DNA from: Streptomyces sp. KL109B | GTDB lineage: Bacteria; Actinomycetota; Actinomycetes; Streptomycetales; Streptomycetaceae | Direction of reading: 5' to 3' | Assembly: GCF_030766935.1 (NCBI RefSeq) | Contig: NZ_JASERL010000002.1 | Span: 1,178,001-1,242,000, forward strand | DNA: 64,000 nt | In this document: in pieces, positions 8,385-19,620 of the stretch | Layout of the letters: every line of letters starts with the position of its first letter | Numbering within the stretch: position 1 is the first letter of the stretch | Made by a program: the position numbers and the translations under genes | The notes under the pieces: generated by a model | What the model saw: only the letters and a program-made list of their open reading frames with translations | The model's database searches: none | What the model was told of the DNA's origin: nothing

Positions 8385-8990
8385 TTACACCGTCCAGGTC
8401 GACTCCAGTTGCACGATGTCCCCGGTGATGGCCGCGATGTCGACGTCCGTCTGGGCCCGCGCCGACAGCCGCTCCACCCGGTCGACCTGGTACTTGCCGT
8501 GCTCGGCCGCCGAGCTCCACATGGACAGGACGAGGAATTCGTCGCCCGGGGCGTCGCCGAACAGCCCCCGGACCATGCCGGGCGAGCCGGCCATCGCCGG
8601 GTTCCACACCTTCTGCTGCATCAGCGTGAAGTGCTCGGCCCGCTCGGCGTGCACCTTGCAGTGCGCCACCCGCACGACGTCCGCGTCCGTGAACCGCGGC
8701 TCGAACCCGGTCTTCACATCGAAGCGATGGTCGAACAGCTTGGCCTGGATGTTCTTGTACGTTCCCGACTGCGCGGCCGCAAGCCGGTCATGGGAGCGCG
8801 CCATGAAGGAGTCGTAGAAGGCACGGCTCTCCCAGAAGCCGAAGACGTGGGCCACTTCGGGGCGTTGCCTGCTCCAGCCGCCACCCTGCCCTCGGAATCC
8901 CGGCTCTCCCAGTAGCCCCGCCCATTTCCGCTGTCCCCGCTCGAAACCCCGACGGTCCACCACAGTGCAACGAATCCACTTGACCAGCAC
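8385..8990 (-). CDS. YdbC-family / dimeric alpha-beta barrel protein
   Basis: From the GTG at 8990 the product is 201 residues, starting MLVKWIRCTVVDRRGFERGQ. It has two similar halves of about 95 residues, each with the WxxxxAFxxFM-type pattern of ABM-like ferredoxin folds: FGFWESRAFYDSFMARSHD in the first, EFLVLSMWSSAAEHGKYQ in the second. Streptomyces homologues are usually annotated as YdbC family. No catalytic residues are recognisable. It lies 28 bp upstream of the histidine phosphatase on the same strand and diverges from the TerD gene. Confidence 0.75.
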   Translation of the reverse strand: MLVKWIRCTVVDRRGFERGQRKWAGLLGEPGFRGQGGGWSRQRPEVAHVFGFWESRAFYDSFMARSHDRLAAAQSGTYKNIQAKLFDHRFDVKTGFEPRFTDADVVRVAHCKVHAERAEHFTLMQQKVWNPAMAGSPGMVRGLFGDAPGDEFLVLSMWSSAAEHGKYQVDRVERLSARAQTDVDIAAITGDIVQLESTWTV

Positions 8991-9138
8991 CGCGCCATCG
9001 TACGGCGCGCGTGCCGCCTGTCGTGGTGGTCCCGAACCCACGGTCGAGCACTCTCTGAGGGAGATGGCCGTGTTGTTGTCAGTGGGACCACGTAGCGTAT
9101 CCAGTGCAATCAACATCGCACCGAGGAGGGGGAGTTCG

Positions 9139-9678
9139 GTGAGCAGCCTCCGCAAGGGGATCGAGAAGATCGAGGTCGGTCTGAAGTGGGACCCGAGTCC
9201 GATGGGTTCTCCTCCCCATGACCTGGACCTGATCGCCGCGACGTACACGAGCGACGCCCCGCACGGCAGCCCCGCGTACATCGTTCACTTCGACAGCCGT
9301 TCGCCCGACGGGACCATCACGCTCAACCGCGACAGCAGAACCGGCCAGGGCTTCGGCTTCGACGAGGTCATGACGCTCGAACTGGAGCGGCTCGCGCCCC
9401 AGTACGCGCGCGTGGTCGTGGGCGTGGCCATCCAGCAGAGCGAGCAGGAGCCCGGCGGCGCCAAGGTGTTCGCGGACATCCCGAACACCGCCGTACGCAT
9501 ACGAGAGGGCTACACCGACCTGTCGCAACACGACCTGTCAGTGGTCTCCGGCTCCTCGGCAGCCACCATCGCGGAGTTCACCCGGGACGCCGACGGCGAG
9601 TGGCAGTTCCGCGAGGCGGTGCGGGGCTTCGGCGACGGGGATCTGAACGGGTTCGCGGCTGTGATGGGCGCCCTGTAG
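9139..9678 (+). CDS. TerD-family (tellurite/stress) protein
   Basis: The 179-residue product begins MSSLRKGIEKIEVGLKWDP and carries TerD-family features: an N-terminal lysine-rich strand, DLDLIAATY, a middle HFDSRSPDGTITLNRDS segment where TerD proteins hold Ca-binding Asp residues, and FADIPNTAVRI. The GTG at 9139 is selected by the strong site GAGGAGGGGG just before it; an open frame further upstream overlaps the divergent gene and lacks one. It is a single-domain cytoplasmic protein. Streptomyces carry many TerD paralogues, linked to stress and development, so specificity cannot be assigned. Confidence 0.85.
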   Translation: MSSLRKGIEKIEVGLKWDPSPMGSPPHDLDLIAATYTSDAPHGSPAYIVHFDSRSPDGTITLNRDSRTGQGFGFDEVMTLELERLAPQYARVVVGVAIQQSEQEPGGAKVFADIPNTAVRIREGYTDLSQHDLSVVSGSSAATIAEFTRDADGEWQFREAVRGFGDGDLNGFAAVMGAL

Positions 9679-9699
9679 GCGCATCCGGTTCGCCCACGC

Positions 9700-9738
9700 C
9701 GAAGGGCGGCGGAACCGTAGTGGTTCCGCCGCCCTTCG
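9700..9738. terminator. strong bidirectional terminator hairpin
   Basis: A perfect 17-bp stem (CGAAGGGCGGCGGAACC and its complement) with a GTAGT loop lies 21 bp after the TerD stop and 35 bp before the nrdJ stop. It can terminate both converging genes. Confidence 0.9.
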
Positions 9739-9773
9739 GGTCAGGCGTCAAGCCTGGTCAGGCAAGGCCCGGA

Positions 9774-12674
<2,901 letters not shown>

Positions 12675-12812
12675 GCCGCCTCCCATATATCGGGCTAAAA
12701 CGCCCTAAAGTGCCCGGATCTTCCCGTGCACGGTGTGTGTCTTGATGTTGCGGCCGCCGCTCTTGCCGCCCGCAACAGGTCTTTGGGTCGCCGCCCGCCC
12801 GGCCCGTGGCCG

Positions 12813-13358
12813 TCAGTCGGCGGCGTGGGCGGGCACGGGGACTTCTACAGTCCCTCCGGGCCCGCTCTCGGTCTCAGCGCGCTCTGCGCCCGCGCGGTCC
12901 GCTTCCGCGTCAGGCGTTTGTTCCCTCAGTTCCGCGATCGCCGACTCGAAGTCCTCCAGCGAGTCGAACGCCCGGTACACGGACGCGAACCGCAGGTAGG
13001 CGACGAGGTCCAGCTGCTGAAGCGGGCCGAGTATGGCCAGGCCCACGTCGTGCGTGGTCAGTTCGGCGCTTCCGGTGGCGCGCACCGCCTCCTCGACCCG
13101 CTGGCCGAGCTGGGCGAGGGCGTCCTCGGTGACCGGACGCCCCTGACACGCCTTGCGTACGCCGTTGATGACCTTGGTGCGGCTGAAGGGTTCGGTCACC
13201 CCGCTCCGCTTCACCACCATCAGCGAGCACGTCTCCACCGTCGTGAAACGACGGGAGCAGTCCGGACACTGACGGCGCCGGCGGATCGACGTGCCGTCGT
13301 CGGTGGTGCGGCTGTCGACGACACGACTGTCGGGATGCCTACAGAAGGGGCAGTGCAT
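12813..13358 (-). CDS. nrdR: transcriptional repressor NrdR
   Basis: NrdR senses ATP/dATP and represses ribonucleotide reductase genes. The 181-residue protein starts with a zinc ribbon formed by Cys3, Cys6, Cys31 and Cys34 (MHCPFC and RRQCPDC), followed by the ATP-cone domain ([20 protein letters not shown]) to about residue 135. The C-terminal 35 residues are Glu/Ala/Pro-rich and not part of the fold. ATG 13358 is preceded by GGGAG and begins exactly at the conserved MHCPFC; longer upstream starts do not. It is divergent from lexA. Confidence 0.97.
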   Translation of the reverse strand: MHCPFCRHPDSRVVDSRTTDDGTSIRRRRQCPDCSRRFTTVETCSLMVVKRSGVTEPFSRTKVINGVRKACQGRPVTEDALAQLGQRVEEAVRATGSAELTTHDVGLAILGPLQQLDLVAYLRFASVYRAFDSLEDFESAIAELREQTPDAEADRAGAERAETESGPGGTVEVPVPAHAAD

Positions 13359-13468
13359 GAACTCCCAACCCTCCTTCACGGCACGACTCGATAGCTCCGA
13401 GGGGCTGGTCACGCCTCTCGAAGCAGCCCCAAGCATAGGCGATGGCCACGGCCGAGATGGACCGGGGA

Positions 13469-13482
13469 CCACAACTTCTGGG
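13469..13482 (-). promoter_or_regulatory. NrdR box 1
   Basis: CCACAACTTCTGGG matches the second copy at 13500 at 12 of 14 positions. Their 31-bp spacing equals three helical turns, as is typical of paired NrdR boxes in front of nrd operons. The assignment rests on the pairing, spacing and position upstream of nrdR. Confidence 0.7.
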
Positions 13483-13499
13483 CTGCGGATCCAATCCAA

Positions 13500-13513
13500 C
13501 CACTACATCTGGG
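13500..13513 (-). promoter_or_regulatory. NrdR box 2
   Basis: CCACTACATCTGGG is the partner of the box 31 bp away. It lies about 140 bp before the nrdR start and is expected to mediate autorepression of nrdRJ. Confidence 0.7.
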
Positions 13514-13758
13514 GTTTGGCTGCGTATTGAGCCCTAGCGCGTGTCGCGCGCGGAAACCGGCACGGCGCAAGAAAGTCCGAGGGCGGTGCCTGGTTGACGG
13601 AGGGACGAGTGGCAGACTGGGGGACCCACGGGCCGAGCCTCGACTCCAGCGCTGAAGCGTACCGGATTGAGCTGAATTGCCACTCCACTTCACGTCCACT
13701 TCGAGGCGGCCATACACCCGGGCACATGATCACGACAAGCAATCTACGATTTTTCACT

Positions 13759-13772
13759 CGAACGTGTGTTTG
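13759..13772 (+). promoter_or_regulatory. LexA (SOS) box of lexA
   Basis: CGAACGTGTGTTTG fits the Gram-positive SOS consensus CGAACRNRYGTTYG at every defined position. It sits 67 bp before the lexA start, just after a TACGAT -10-like hexamer (13745-13750), so LexA would repress its own gene. Confidence 0.9.
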
Positions 13773-13839
13773 GCGCAACCTTTCGAAAGGAACTACCGTT
13801 GGCTAGCTAGGGAGACATTCTCGAGAGGGGCCGACCGAC

Positions 13840-14625
13840 GTGACCACGACCGCAGACAGTGCCACCATCACTGCCCAGGGCCGCTCCCAGGGCCGACTCG
13901 AGCCGGTGCATGCCATGAATGACGCAGCCATGAGCCAGGAGGGGCCCAAGCCCGGGCGCTCCCTGCCCGGCCGACCTCCAGGCATCCGGGCCGACAGCTC
14001 GGGCCTCACGGACCGGCAGCGCCGCGTGATCGAGGTCATCCGGGACTCGGTGCAGCGTCGGGGGTACCCGCCGTCCATGCGGGAGATCGGCCAGGCGGTC
14101 GGCCTGTCCAGCACGTCGTCGGTCGCGCACCAGCTAATGGCACTCGAGCGCAAGGGCTTCCTGCGCCGTGACCCGCACCGCCCGCGCGCGTACGAGGTAC
14201 GTGGCTCGGACCAGCCCAGCGCGCAGCCCACGGACACCGCGGGCAAGCCCGCCGCGTCGTACGTGCCGCTGGTGGGCCGGATCGCCGCCGGTGGGCCGAT
14301 CCTGGCCGAGGAGTCGGTCGAGGATGTCTTCCCGCTCCCCCGGCAGCTCGTCGGTGACGGTGAGCTGTTCGTCCTGAAGGTCGTCGGTGACTCCATGATC
14401 GAGGCCGCGATCTGCGACGGGGACTGGGTCACGGTCCGCCGCCAGCCCGTCGCGGAGAACGGTGACATCGTCGCCGCGATGCTGGACGGCGAGGCCACGG
14501 TCAAGCGCTTCAAGCGCGAGGACGGCCATGTCTGGCTCCTCCCGCACAACTCCGCGTACCAGCCGATTCCCGGCGACGAGGCGACGATCCTCGGCAAGGT
14601 GGTAGCCGTTCTGCGGCGCGTGTGA
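13840..14625 (+). CDS. lexA: SOS repressor LexA
   Basis: LexA represses DNA-damage genes and self-cleaves when bound to RecA filaments. The winged-helix domain contains [29 protein letters not shown] and [12 protein letters not shown]. The autocleavage site is Ala150-Gly151 in [10 protein letters not shown], and the catalytic dyad is Ser185 (VVGDSM) and Lys222 (ATVKRF). The 261 residues include a roughly 50-residue N-terminal extension relative to E. coli LexA, common in actinobacteria. The start is the GTG at 13840. A perfect SOS box lies upstream, and recA with its own box is in the same window. Confidence 0.97.
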   Translation: MTTTADSATITAQGRSQGRLEPVHAMNDAAMSQEGPKPGRSLPGRPPGIRADSSGLTDRQRRVIEVIRDSVQRRGYPPSMREIGQAVGLSSTSSVAHQLMALERKGFLRRDPHRPRAYEVRGSDQPSAQPTDTAGKPAASYVPLVGRIAAGGPILAEESVEDVFPLPRQLVGDGELFVLKVVGDSMIEAAICDGDWVTVRRQPVAENGDIVAAMLDGEATVKRFKREDGHVWLLPHNSAYQPIPGDEATILGKVVAVLRRV

Positions 14626-14640
14626 GGCTCTTCCCTGACC

Positions 14641-14675
14641 GGGCCCCGGAACCTACTGCGCCGGTTCCGGGGCCC
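14641..14675. terminator. terminator hairpin after lexA
   Basis: GGGCCCCGGAACC pairs perfectly with GGTTCCGGGGCCC across a 9-base loop, 15 bp after the lexA stop and before the converging helicase gene. Confidence 0.85.
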
Positions 14676-14716
14676 TGCGCTGTCCGCGCCAGGGCTCCAT
14701 CCGCACAGGCCGGGTC

Positions 14717-16723
14717 CTACTCCGCAGCCGCCTTCTCCTCGTCCGCCTTCTCCGCGTCCGCCTTCTTCGCCGCCGCGTCGATCGCCGAGAGCGAGCGCCG
14801 CACCTGGTTCCGGTCCGTGGTGAGCCAGAAGTCCGGCATCGAGGCCTTCAGATAGCTTCCGTAGCGTGCCGTCGCGAGGCGGGGGTCCAGGACGGCGACC
14901 ACGCCGCGATCGCCCGTCGCCCGGACGAGACGGCCCGCGCCCTGCGCCATCAGGAGCGCCGCGTGCGTCGCGGCCACGGCCATGAAGCCATTGCCTCCCG
15001 CCTCCTCGACCGCCTTCTGGCGCGCGCTCATCAGCGGGTCGTCGGGGCGGGGGAACGGGATCTTGTCCATCACGACCAGCTGACAGTTCGGGCCCGGTAC
15101 GTCCACGCCCTGCCACAGCGACAGGGTGCCGAACAGACAGGTCTCCGGGTCCGCCGAGAAGTTCTTGATCAACTCGCCCAGGGTGTCCTCGCCCTGCAGC
15201 AGGATCGGGAACTCCGGGATGCGCCCCCGCAGCTCCTCGGCCGCGGCCTGGGCCGCGCGCATCGAGGAGAAGAGGCCGAGTGTGCGCCCGCCGGCCGCCT
15301 GGATGAGCTCGGTCAGCTCGTCCGTCATGTCCGTGCGCGTGCCGTCACGCGTCGGCTTCGCCAGGTGCTTGGCGACGTACAGGATGCCCTGCTTGCGGTA
15401 CTCGAAGGGCGATCCGACGTCGACGCCCTTCCATACGGGAAGGTCCTCGCCCTCCGTGCCCTCGGGGGCGAGCCCCAGGGAGGCGCCCACGCCGTTGAAG
15501 TCGCCGCCCAGCTTCAGCGTCGCCGAGGTCAGGACGACGGAGCGCTCGCTGAAGAGCTTCTCGCGCAGGAGGCCGGACACGGACATGGGGGCCACGCGCA
15601 CGGAGGCGCCGAAGCGGTCGTGGCGTTCGTACCAGACGACGTCCCACTCCGAGCCGTTCGTGATCCGCTCCGCGACATCGTGGATGTTCTCCACGGAGGC
15701 CTGGGCCTGCTTGCGCACGGCGTCCTCGTCCTGGACGGACTTGTCGCGGGTGTTGCCGAGTGCGGTGATCACCGTACGGGCCGCGTCGCGCAGGGCCATG
15801 AGCGCGTAGCCGAGGTCCTCCGGGACCTCTTCGAGGCGGCCGGGCAGGGCCAGCTCCATCACTCGCTCAAAGCCTTCGGAGGCGGTCTGCAGCTGGTCCG
15901 CCGCCTTCTCGTTGACGAGCTTGGACGCGCGCTTCACCGCGCGGTTGACCTGGCCTGGGGTCAGCTCGCCGGTGGCCACGCCGGTCACCCGCGAGACGAG
16001 TTCGTGCGCCTCGTCCACGATCAGCACTTCGTGCTGGGGAAGGATGGGCGCGCCTTCGATGGCGTCGATCGCCAGCAGCGCGTGGTTGGTGACGATGACG
16101 TCCGCGAGCTTGGCGCGCTCGCGGGACATCTCGGCGAAGCACTCCTGGCCGTACGCGCACTTGGACGCGCCCAGGCACTCGCGCGAGGAGACCGATACCT
16201 GGGACCAGGCCTTGTCGGAGACGCCGGGCGTGAGGTCGTCCCGGTCGCCCGTCTCCGTCTCGTCCGCCCAGTCGCGCATGCGGAGCAGGTCCTGGCCCAG
16301 CTTGCTGGTGGGCGCGGCCGCCTCGAACTGGTCGAAGAGGCCTTCTTCCTCCTCCTGCGGCGCGCCCTCGTGCAGCCGGTGCAGGCACAGGTAGTTCGAC
16401 CGGCCCTTGAGCATGGCGAAATTGGGGCGGCGGCGCAGCAGCGGGTGCAGCGACTCCACCGTGCGCGGCAGGTCCCGCTCCACGAGCTGTCGCTGCAGCG
16501 CCAACGTGGCGGTCGCCACGACGACGCGCTCCCCGTGAGCCAGGGCCGGCACGAGGTAGCCGAGCGACTTGCCTGTGCCGGTGCCCGCCTGGACGAGCAG
16601 ATGGGAACCGTCGTCGATCGCCTCGGCGACGGTCTCGGCCATGGTCACCTGGCCAGGGCGCTCCGTGCCGCCGACTGCGGTGACGGCGGCGTGCAGGAGC
16701 TCGGGGAGTGAGGGCTTCGTCAT
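14717..16723 (-). CDS. DinG/XPD-family ATP-dependent DNA helicase
   Basis: This 668-residue superfamily 2 helicase has Walker A GTGTGKS at 47-53, DEAH in VLIVDEAHELV, and motif VI in LLMAQGAGRLVRATGDRG. Four cysteines (one in SNYLCLH, three in ECLGASKCAYGQEC) are spaced like the XPD/DinG iron-sulfur cluster, so a 5'-3' helicase acting on forks or R-loops is expected. The last 25 residues are Ala/Lys/Glu-rich. ATG 16723 begins the conserved N-terminus. It converges on lexA and follows the siderophore genes on the same strand after a 40-bp gap. No LexA box is seen upstream. Confidence 0.92.
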   Translation of the reverse strand: MTKPSLPELLHAAVTAVGGTERPGQVTMAETVAEAIDDGSHLLVQAGTGTGKSLGYLVPALAHGERVVVATATLALQRQLVERDLPRTVESLHPLLRRRPNFAMLKGRSNYLCLHRLHEGAPQEEEEGLFDQFEAAAPTSKLGQDLLRMRDWADETETGDRDDLTPGVSDKAWSQVSVSSRECLGASKCAYGQECFAEMSRERAKLADVIVTNHALLAIDAIEGAPILPQHEVLIVDEAHELVSRVTGVATGELTPGQVNRAVKRASKLVNEKAADQLQTASEGFERVMELALPGRLEEVPEDLGYALMALRDAARTVITALGNTRDKSVQDEDAVRKQAQASVENIHDVAERITNGSEWDVVWYERHDRFGASVRVAPMSVSGLLREKLFSERSVVLTSATLKLGGDFNGVGASLGLAPEGTEGEDLPVWKGVDVGSPFEYRKQGILYVAKHLAKPTRDGTRTDMTDELTELIQAAGGRTLGLFSSMRAAQAAAEELRGRIPEFPILLQGEDTLGELIKNFSADPETCLFGTLSLWQGVDVPGPNCQLVVMDKIPFPRPDDPLMSARQKAVEEAGGNGFMAVAATHAALLMAQGAGRLVRATGDRGVVAVLDPRLATARYGSYLKASMPDFWLTTDRNQVRRSLSAIDAAAKKADAEKADEEKAAAE

Positions 16724-16763
16724 AGCTCGACCACCCTAAACGGACCCACTGACAATCCGGCGA

Positions 16764-18707
16764 TCACGGCTGGTGCAGCGGATTGGCGACGCTGCCGTGC
16801 ACGGCGGCGTGCGGGCGGTCGGCGCGGTCGCGGTAGCCGTCGAGGTGCAGCCGGTTGCGGTTGAGGCACAGGCGCTCGATCTCCGGCGTGAGCAGGTCGA
16901 ACGTCTCGTACCGCTCCTTGCACTCGGGGAAGCGCGCGTGGTGGCGGAGGATCTCGGCGCGCACCATGGACCAGAACTCGGCTTCGGCGACCCCGAGTTG
17001 CTCCTCGTACAGCGGCGCCAGATAGCGGAAGACGCCCACGAAGAGTCCCGAGTGGATGAACTGGGTCAGGAACGCGGGCTCCTCCGTGAGCAGGACCTCA
17101 CGTACGTCGTCGGGCATGGAGCCGTGCTCGGGCAGCGCTTCCGAGCTGATGTTGACGTCGTCCACGAAGTCCTTGACCGCGAGCCGGGCGGGCACGTCCT
17201 GGTCGTCGAAGACGACGATGGCGTTCTCTCCGTGAGGAGAGAACACGGTTCCGTAGCGGTAGAGGAAGCGCAGCAGTGGGGGCAGCAGTGCGGCGAAGAG
17301 CCTCTGGAGCCATGCCTTCGGGGCGAGCCCCGAGCGGGCGACGAGTTCCGCGACGAACGCGCGTCCTTCGGAGTCGGTGTGCAACAAGGAGGCGAGCGTT
17401 CGGGCCCGCTCTCCGGGGGCGAGATGCCGGGAGACGGGCTCGCGCCAGATGGCGCCCAGCAATTCCTTGTACTGGTAGGGCACTTCGTCGAGCCCGTCGT
17501 AGAGCGGGTGTTCCACGGTCACCGAGGCGACCTCGCCCAGGAGGATGACGCCGCATTCGTCGCGCAGGAAGGAGTCGCCGTCGCGCAGCGCGTGCACCCA
17601 TGCGGTGACGGCGGGGGCGGCCCAGGTGCGCTCGGTCGGAAGGCCGCGCCATACAAGGGTGTTGAAGATGGACAGCGGCAGCTTCACCGTGTGCCGTTCC
17701 GGATGCGCCGTGTTCAGGAACGTACGGATGGACTGCTGGGGCAGTCGCAGGTCGCCGTCCGTGGGGAGGGGAACGATGTCGTTCGTGGCGATGGACGGCG
17801 CGAAGAGCGGCAGCACGATGTCGCTCCACTGCCAGGGATGTACGGGGAGGTAGAGGTAAGCCGCCGGGTCCAGGCCACGGGAACGGAGTGCCTGCGCGAA
17901 CAACGCCCGTGTCGGTTCGTCGAGTTCACGGGCGTAGAGGGAGGCGGGGTCGGCGAGGCCCGCCACGCCCCGGTAGGTGGCGAGGCCGGTGTGCACGGCG
18001 ATCCACGGGAGGCGGGTGGGGCGACGCGCCTCGGGCGCCCAGCGGGAGGCGTCGGTCGCCGTGAATCCGAGACGGCCCTTGTTCAGTACGAGCCAGGGGT
18101 GGCCGGTCTGATGCCCCTCCAGCTCGGCGTATCCCAGGTCGGCCAGCTGCGCCGCGGTGAGCGCGGTGTGGTCGAGGCGGGCGTCGGCGGCGAGGGTGAC
18201 GGTGAGTTCGCGGATGAGGTGGCCGAGGGTGCTGCCGTCGAGGCCGAGGGCGTGCTTGGCGCGGAGGAGGAAGGCGAGCGGGTCGGTGAGGGGTTCGCGT
18301 CCGCGGGGGACGGGGGCCGGTTCTCCCTCGTGGCCGGTCGTCCCGGGTTCCCATTCCATGCTTTCGGGGTCCACGCGCCAACTGCCGTACGCGCCGCGGC
18401 GGGCGCGGAAGTGGAAGGTGCCACCGCCGTCGCCGGCCCCGCCACCGTCCCCTCCGTCCCCGCCGTCGCCGTCGGCCGGGTCGGCGGGGAGGTGCAGGGA
18501 GTACGGGTGGGACGGGTCGGACAGGTGGGGGCCGGGGGCGGCCGGGGCGAGCGGCTTTGGCCGCAGGATGTCCTCGTAGGCGAACTCGCCGATCAGCTTG
18601 GCCAGCAGTCGGGCCCCCGCCCTGTCCCAGTTCTCGGACGTGAGCTCGGGCGGGTCGTACAGCTCGGTCGGCTCTTCGGAACTCGGGGCGGCGGACGAAT
18701 TCGGCAC
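16764..18707 (-). CDS. NRPS-independent siderophore (NIS) synthetase, IucA/IucC family
   Basis: This enzyme activates a carboxylate with ATP and condenses it with an amine or alcohol in the cytoplasm. The GTG at 18707 follows GAGGAG and gives 647 residues. Conserved blocks are GHPWLVLNKGRLGF (about 202-215, the HPxxK-type phosphate-binding region), YLPVHPWQW, QQSIRTFLN, SPHGENAIVV (nucleotide/Mg site) and KDFVDDV, then a FhuF-like C-terminal region. An Asp/Gly-rich tract at 79-96 is a low-complexity insert. The layout resembles DesD-like members more than IucA, a tentative reading. It is the last of four leftward siderophore genes, 40 bp after the acyltransferase. Confidence 0.93.
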   Translation of the reverse strand: MPNSSAAPSSEEPTELYDPPELTSENWDRAGARLLAKLIGEFAYEDILRPKPLAPAAPGPHLSDPSHPYSLHLPADPADGDGGDGGDGGGAGDGGGTFHFRARRGAYGSWRVDPESMEWEPGTTGHEGEPAPVPRGREPLTDPLAFLLRAKHALGLDGSTLGHLIRELTVTLAADARLDHTALTAAQLADLGYAELEGHQTGHPWLVLNKGRLGFTATDASRWAPEARRPTRLPWIAVHTGLATYRGVAGLADPASLYARELDEPTRALFAQALRSRGLDPAAYLYLPVHPWQWSDIVLPLFAPSIATNDIVPLPTDGDLRLPQQSIRTFLNTAHPERHTVKLPLSIFNTLVWRGLPTERTWAAPAVTAWVHALRDGDSFLRDECGVILLGEVASVTVEHPLYDGLDEVPYQYKELLGAIWREPVSRHLAPGERARTLASLLHTDSEGRAFVAELVARSGLAPKAWLQRLFAALLPPLLRFLYRYGTVFSPHGENAIVVFDDQDVPARLAVKDFVDDVNISSEALPEHGSMPDDVREVLLTEEPAFLTQFIHSGLFVGVFRYLAPLYEEQLGVAEAEFWSMVRAEILRHHARFPECKERYETFDLLTPEIERLCLNRNRLHLDGYRDRADRPHAAVHGSVANPLHQP

Positions 18708-18747
18708 GGAAACTCCTCGGACGGGAACTGGAGCGGGTCGAGGTTCG

Positions 18748-19596
18748 TTACTGAGAGTGACCGGCCTGGAGCACGGTGCGCAGGGCGCGGTCACGGACCA
18801 TGAGCGCGGCCCGCTTGTCGGGGAGTTCCACCTCGGCGGAGAAGCGGAATCCCGCGCCCAGGAAGGCGGAGACGGAGGGGGTGTTGCGAAGGTCGGGTTC
18901 CGCGATGACCCGCGCACAGCGCGGGCGATGATCCAGTACGAGGTCGGCGACGGCTGCGAGCAGCGTGGTGCCGAGCCCTCGTCCACGGTCGGCGACGCCA
19001 CCGATGAGGAGGTGGATTCCGGTGTCGTGCGGGCGGGCGGGGTAATGGCGGGCCAGCGGGTCGAGGTCGGCGCGGTAGATCTCCCAGTAGCTCATGGGCG
19101 TGCCGTCGAGGACGCCGAGGCACGGAACGCTGCGTCCGTCGCCGTCGAGCTGGGAACGCATGTGGTCCGCGGTGACGGCATCGGGACCCGCGAGTTCCCA
19201 GAAGGCGGCCACGGCGGGGTCGTTCATCCAGCGGCTGACGAGTGCCAGGTCCCGCTCGATGCGCACCGGGACGAGCTGGAACACGCCTGAGGGAGTGGTG
19301 ACCGGTCCCCACTCCCCCACGTCGTCCAGCAGGTCTCGCTCGGCCAGGGCGTCGAGGTCCGCGGTGTGCTGGTGGTCGGTGCGGTGGTCGGCGGTGTGCT
19401 GGTAGTCGGCGTCCCGCTCCGCGATGAGCGCGAGCAGCTCGTCGGGGAGGCGCAGGTCCAGGGTGTCCTGGACGTCCGCGGCGTCGGCGGCGTCGGCGGC
19501 GTCGGCGCCCTTCGTGCTCTTCGCGGCTGGCGACGTGTCGTTGGGGTCGGTGGCGGGAGTGGTGTCGGCGTCGGTGCTCGCATCGGTGGGAGGCAC
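18748..19596 (-). CDS. AlcB/IucB-like siderophore N-acyltransferase
   Basis: The C-terminal 180 residues are a GNAT domain of the siderophore acyltransferase type, with LVSRWMNDPAVAAFWELAG, the substrate-side GTPMSYWEIYRADLDPLARHY, and the CoA-binding helix start GVADRGRGLGTTLLAA. Such enzymes acylate a (usually N-hydroxylated) diamine. The first 95 residues are an unusual low-complexity extension with AAD repeats (31-41) and HTADHRTDHQHTAD (67-80). The GTG at 19596 follows GGAG. It lies between the two NIS synthetases, 24 bp from the upstream one. No monooxygenase for the hydroxylation step is nearby, so its substrate may be the free amine. Confidence 0.85.
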   Translation of the reverse strand: MPPTDASTDADTTPATDPNDTSPAAKSTKGADAADAADAADVQDTLDLRLPDELLALIAERDADYQHTADHRTDHQHTADLDALAERDLLDDVGEWGPVTTPSGVFQLVPVRIERDLALVSRWMNDPAVAAFWELAGPDAVTADHMRSQLDGDGRSVPCLGVLDGTPMSYWEIYRADLDPLARHYPARPHDTGIHLLIGGVADRGRGLGTTLLAAVADLVLDHRPRCARVIAEPDLRNTPSVSAFLGAGFRFSAEVELPDKRAALMVRDRALRTVLQAGHSQ

Positions 19597-19620
19597 GGCG
19601 ACACTCCTCTCTCAGGATTC

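Larger units (their letters stand above)
13359..13839. other. nrdR-lexA divergent intergenic region
   Basis: These 481 bases hold no convincing gene. They contain two NrdR-box-like repeats near the nrdR side and a LexA box near the lexA side, annotated separately. The middle (about 13520-13740) shows no clear element. Confidence 0.7.

Noticed and set aside
12675..12812. Possible cobalamin riboswitch before B12-dependent nrdJ
   Set aside because: The 138-bp gap shows no B12-box-like element; regulation by NrdR boxes upstream of nrdR is sufficient.
18708..19001. Longer N-terminus for the first NIS synthetase
   Set aside because: It would overlap the acyltransferase gene; GAGGAG and GTG at 18707 define a better start.
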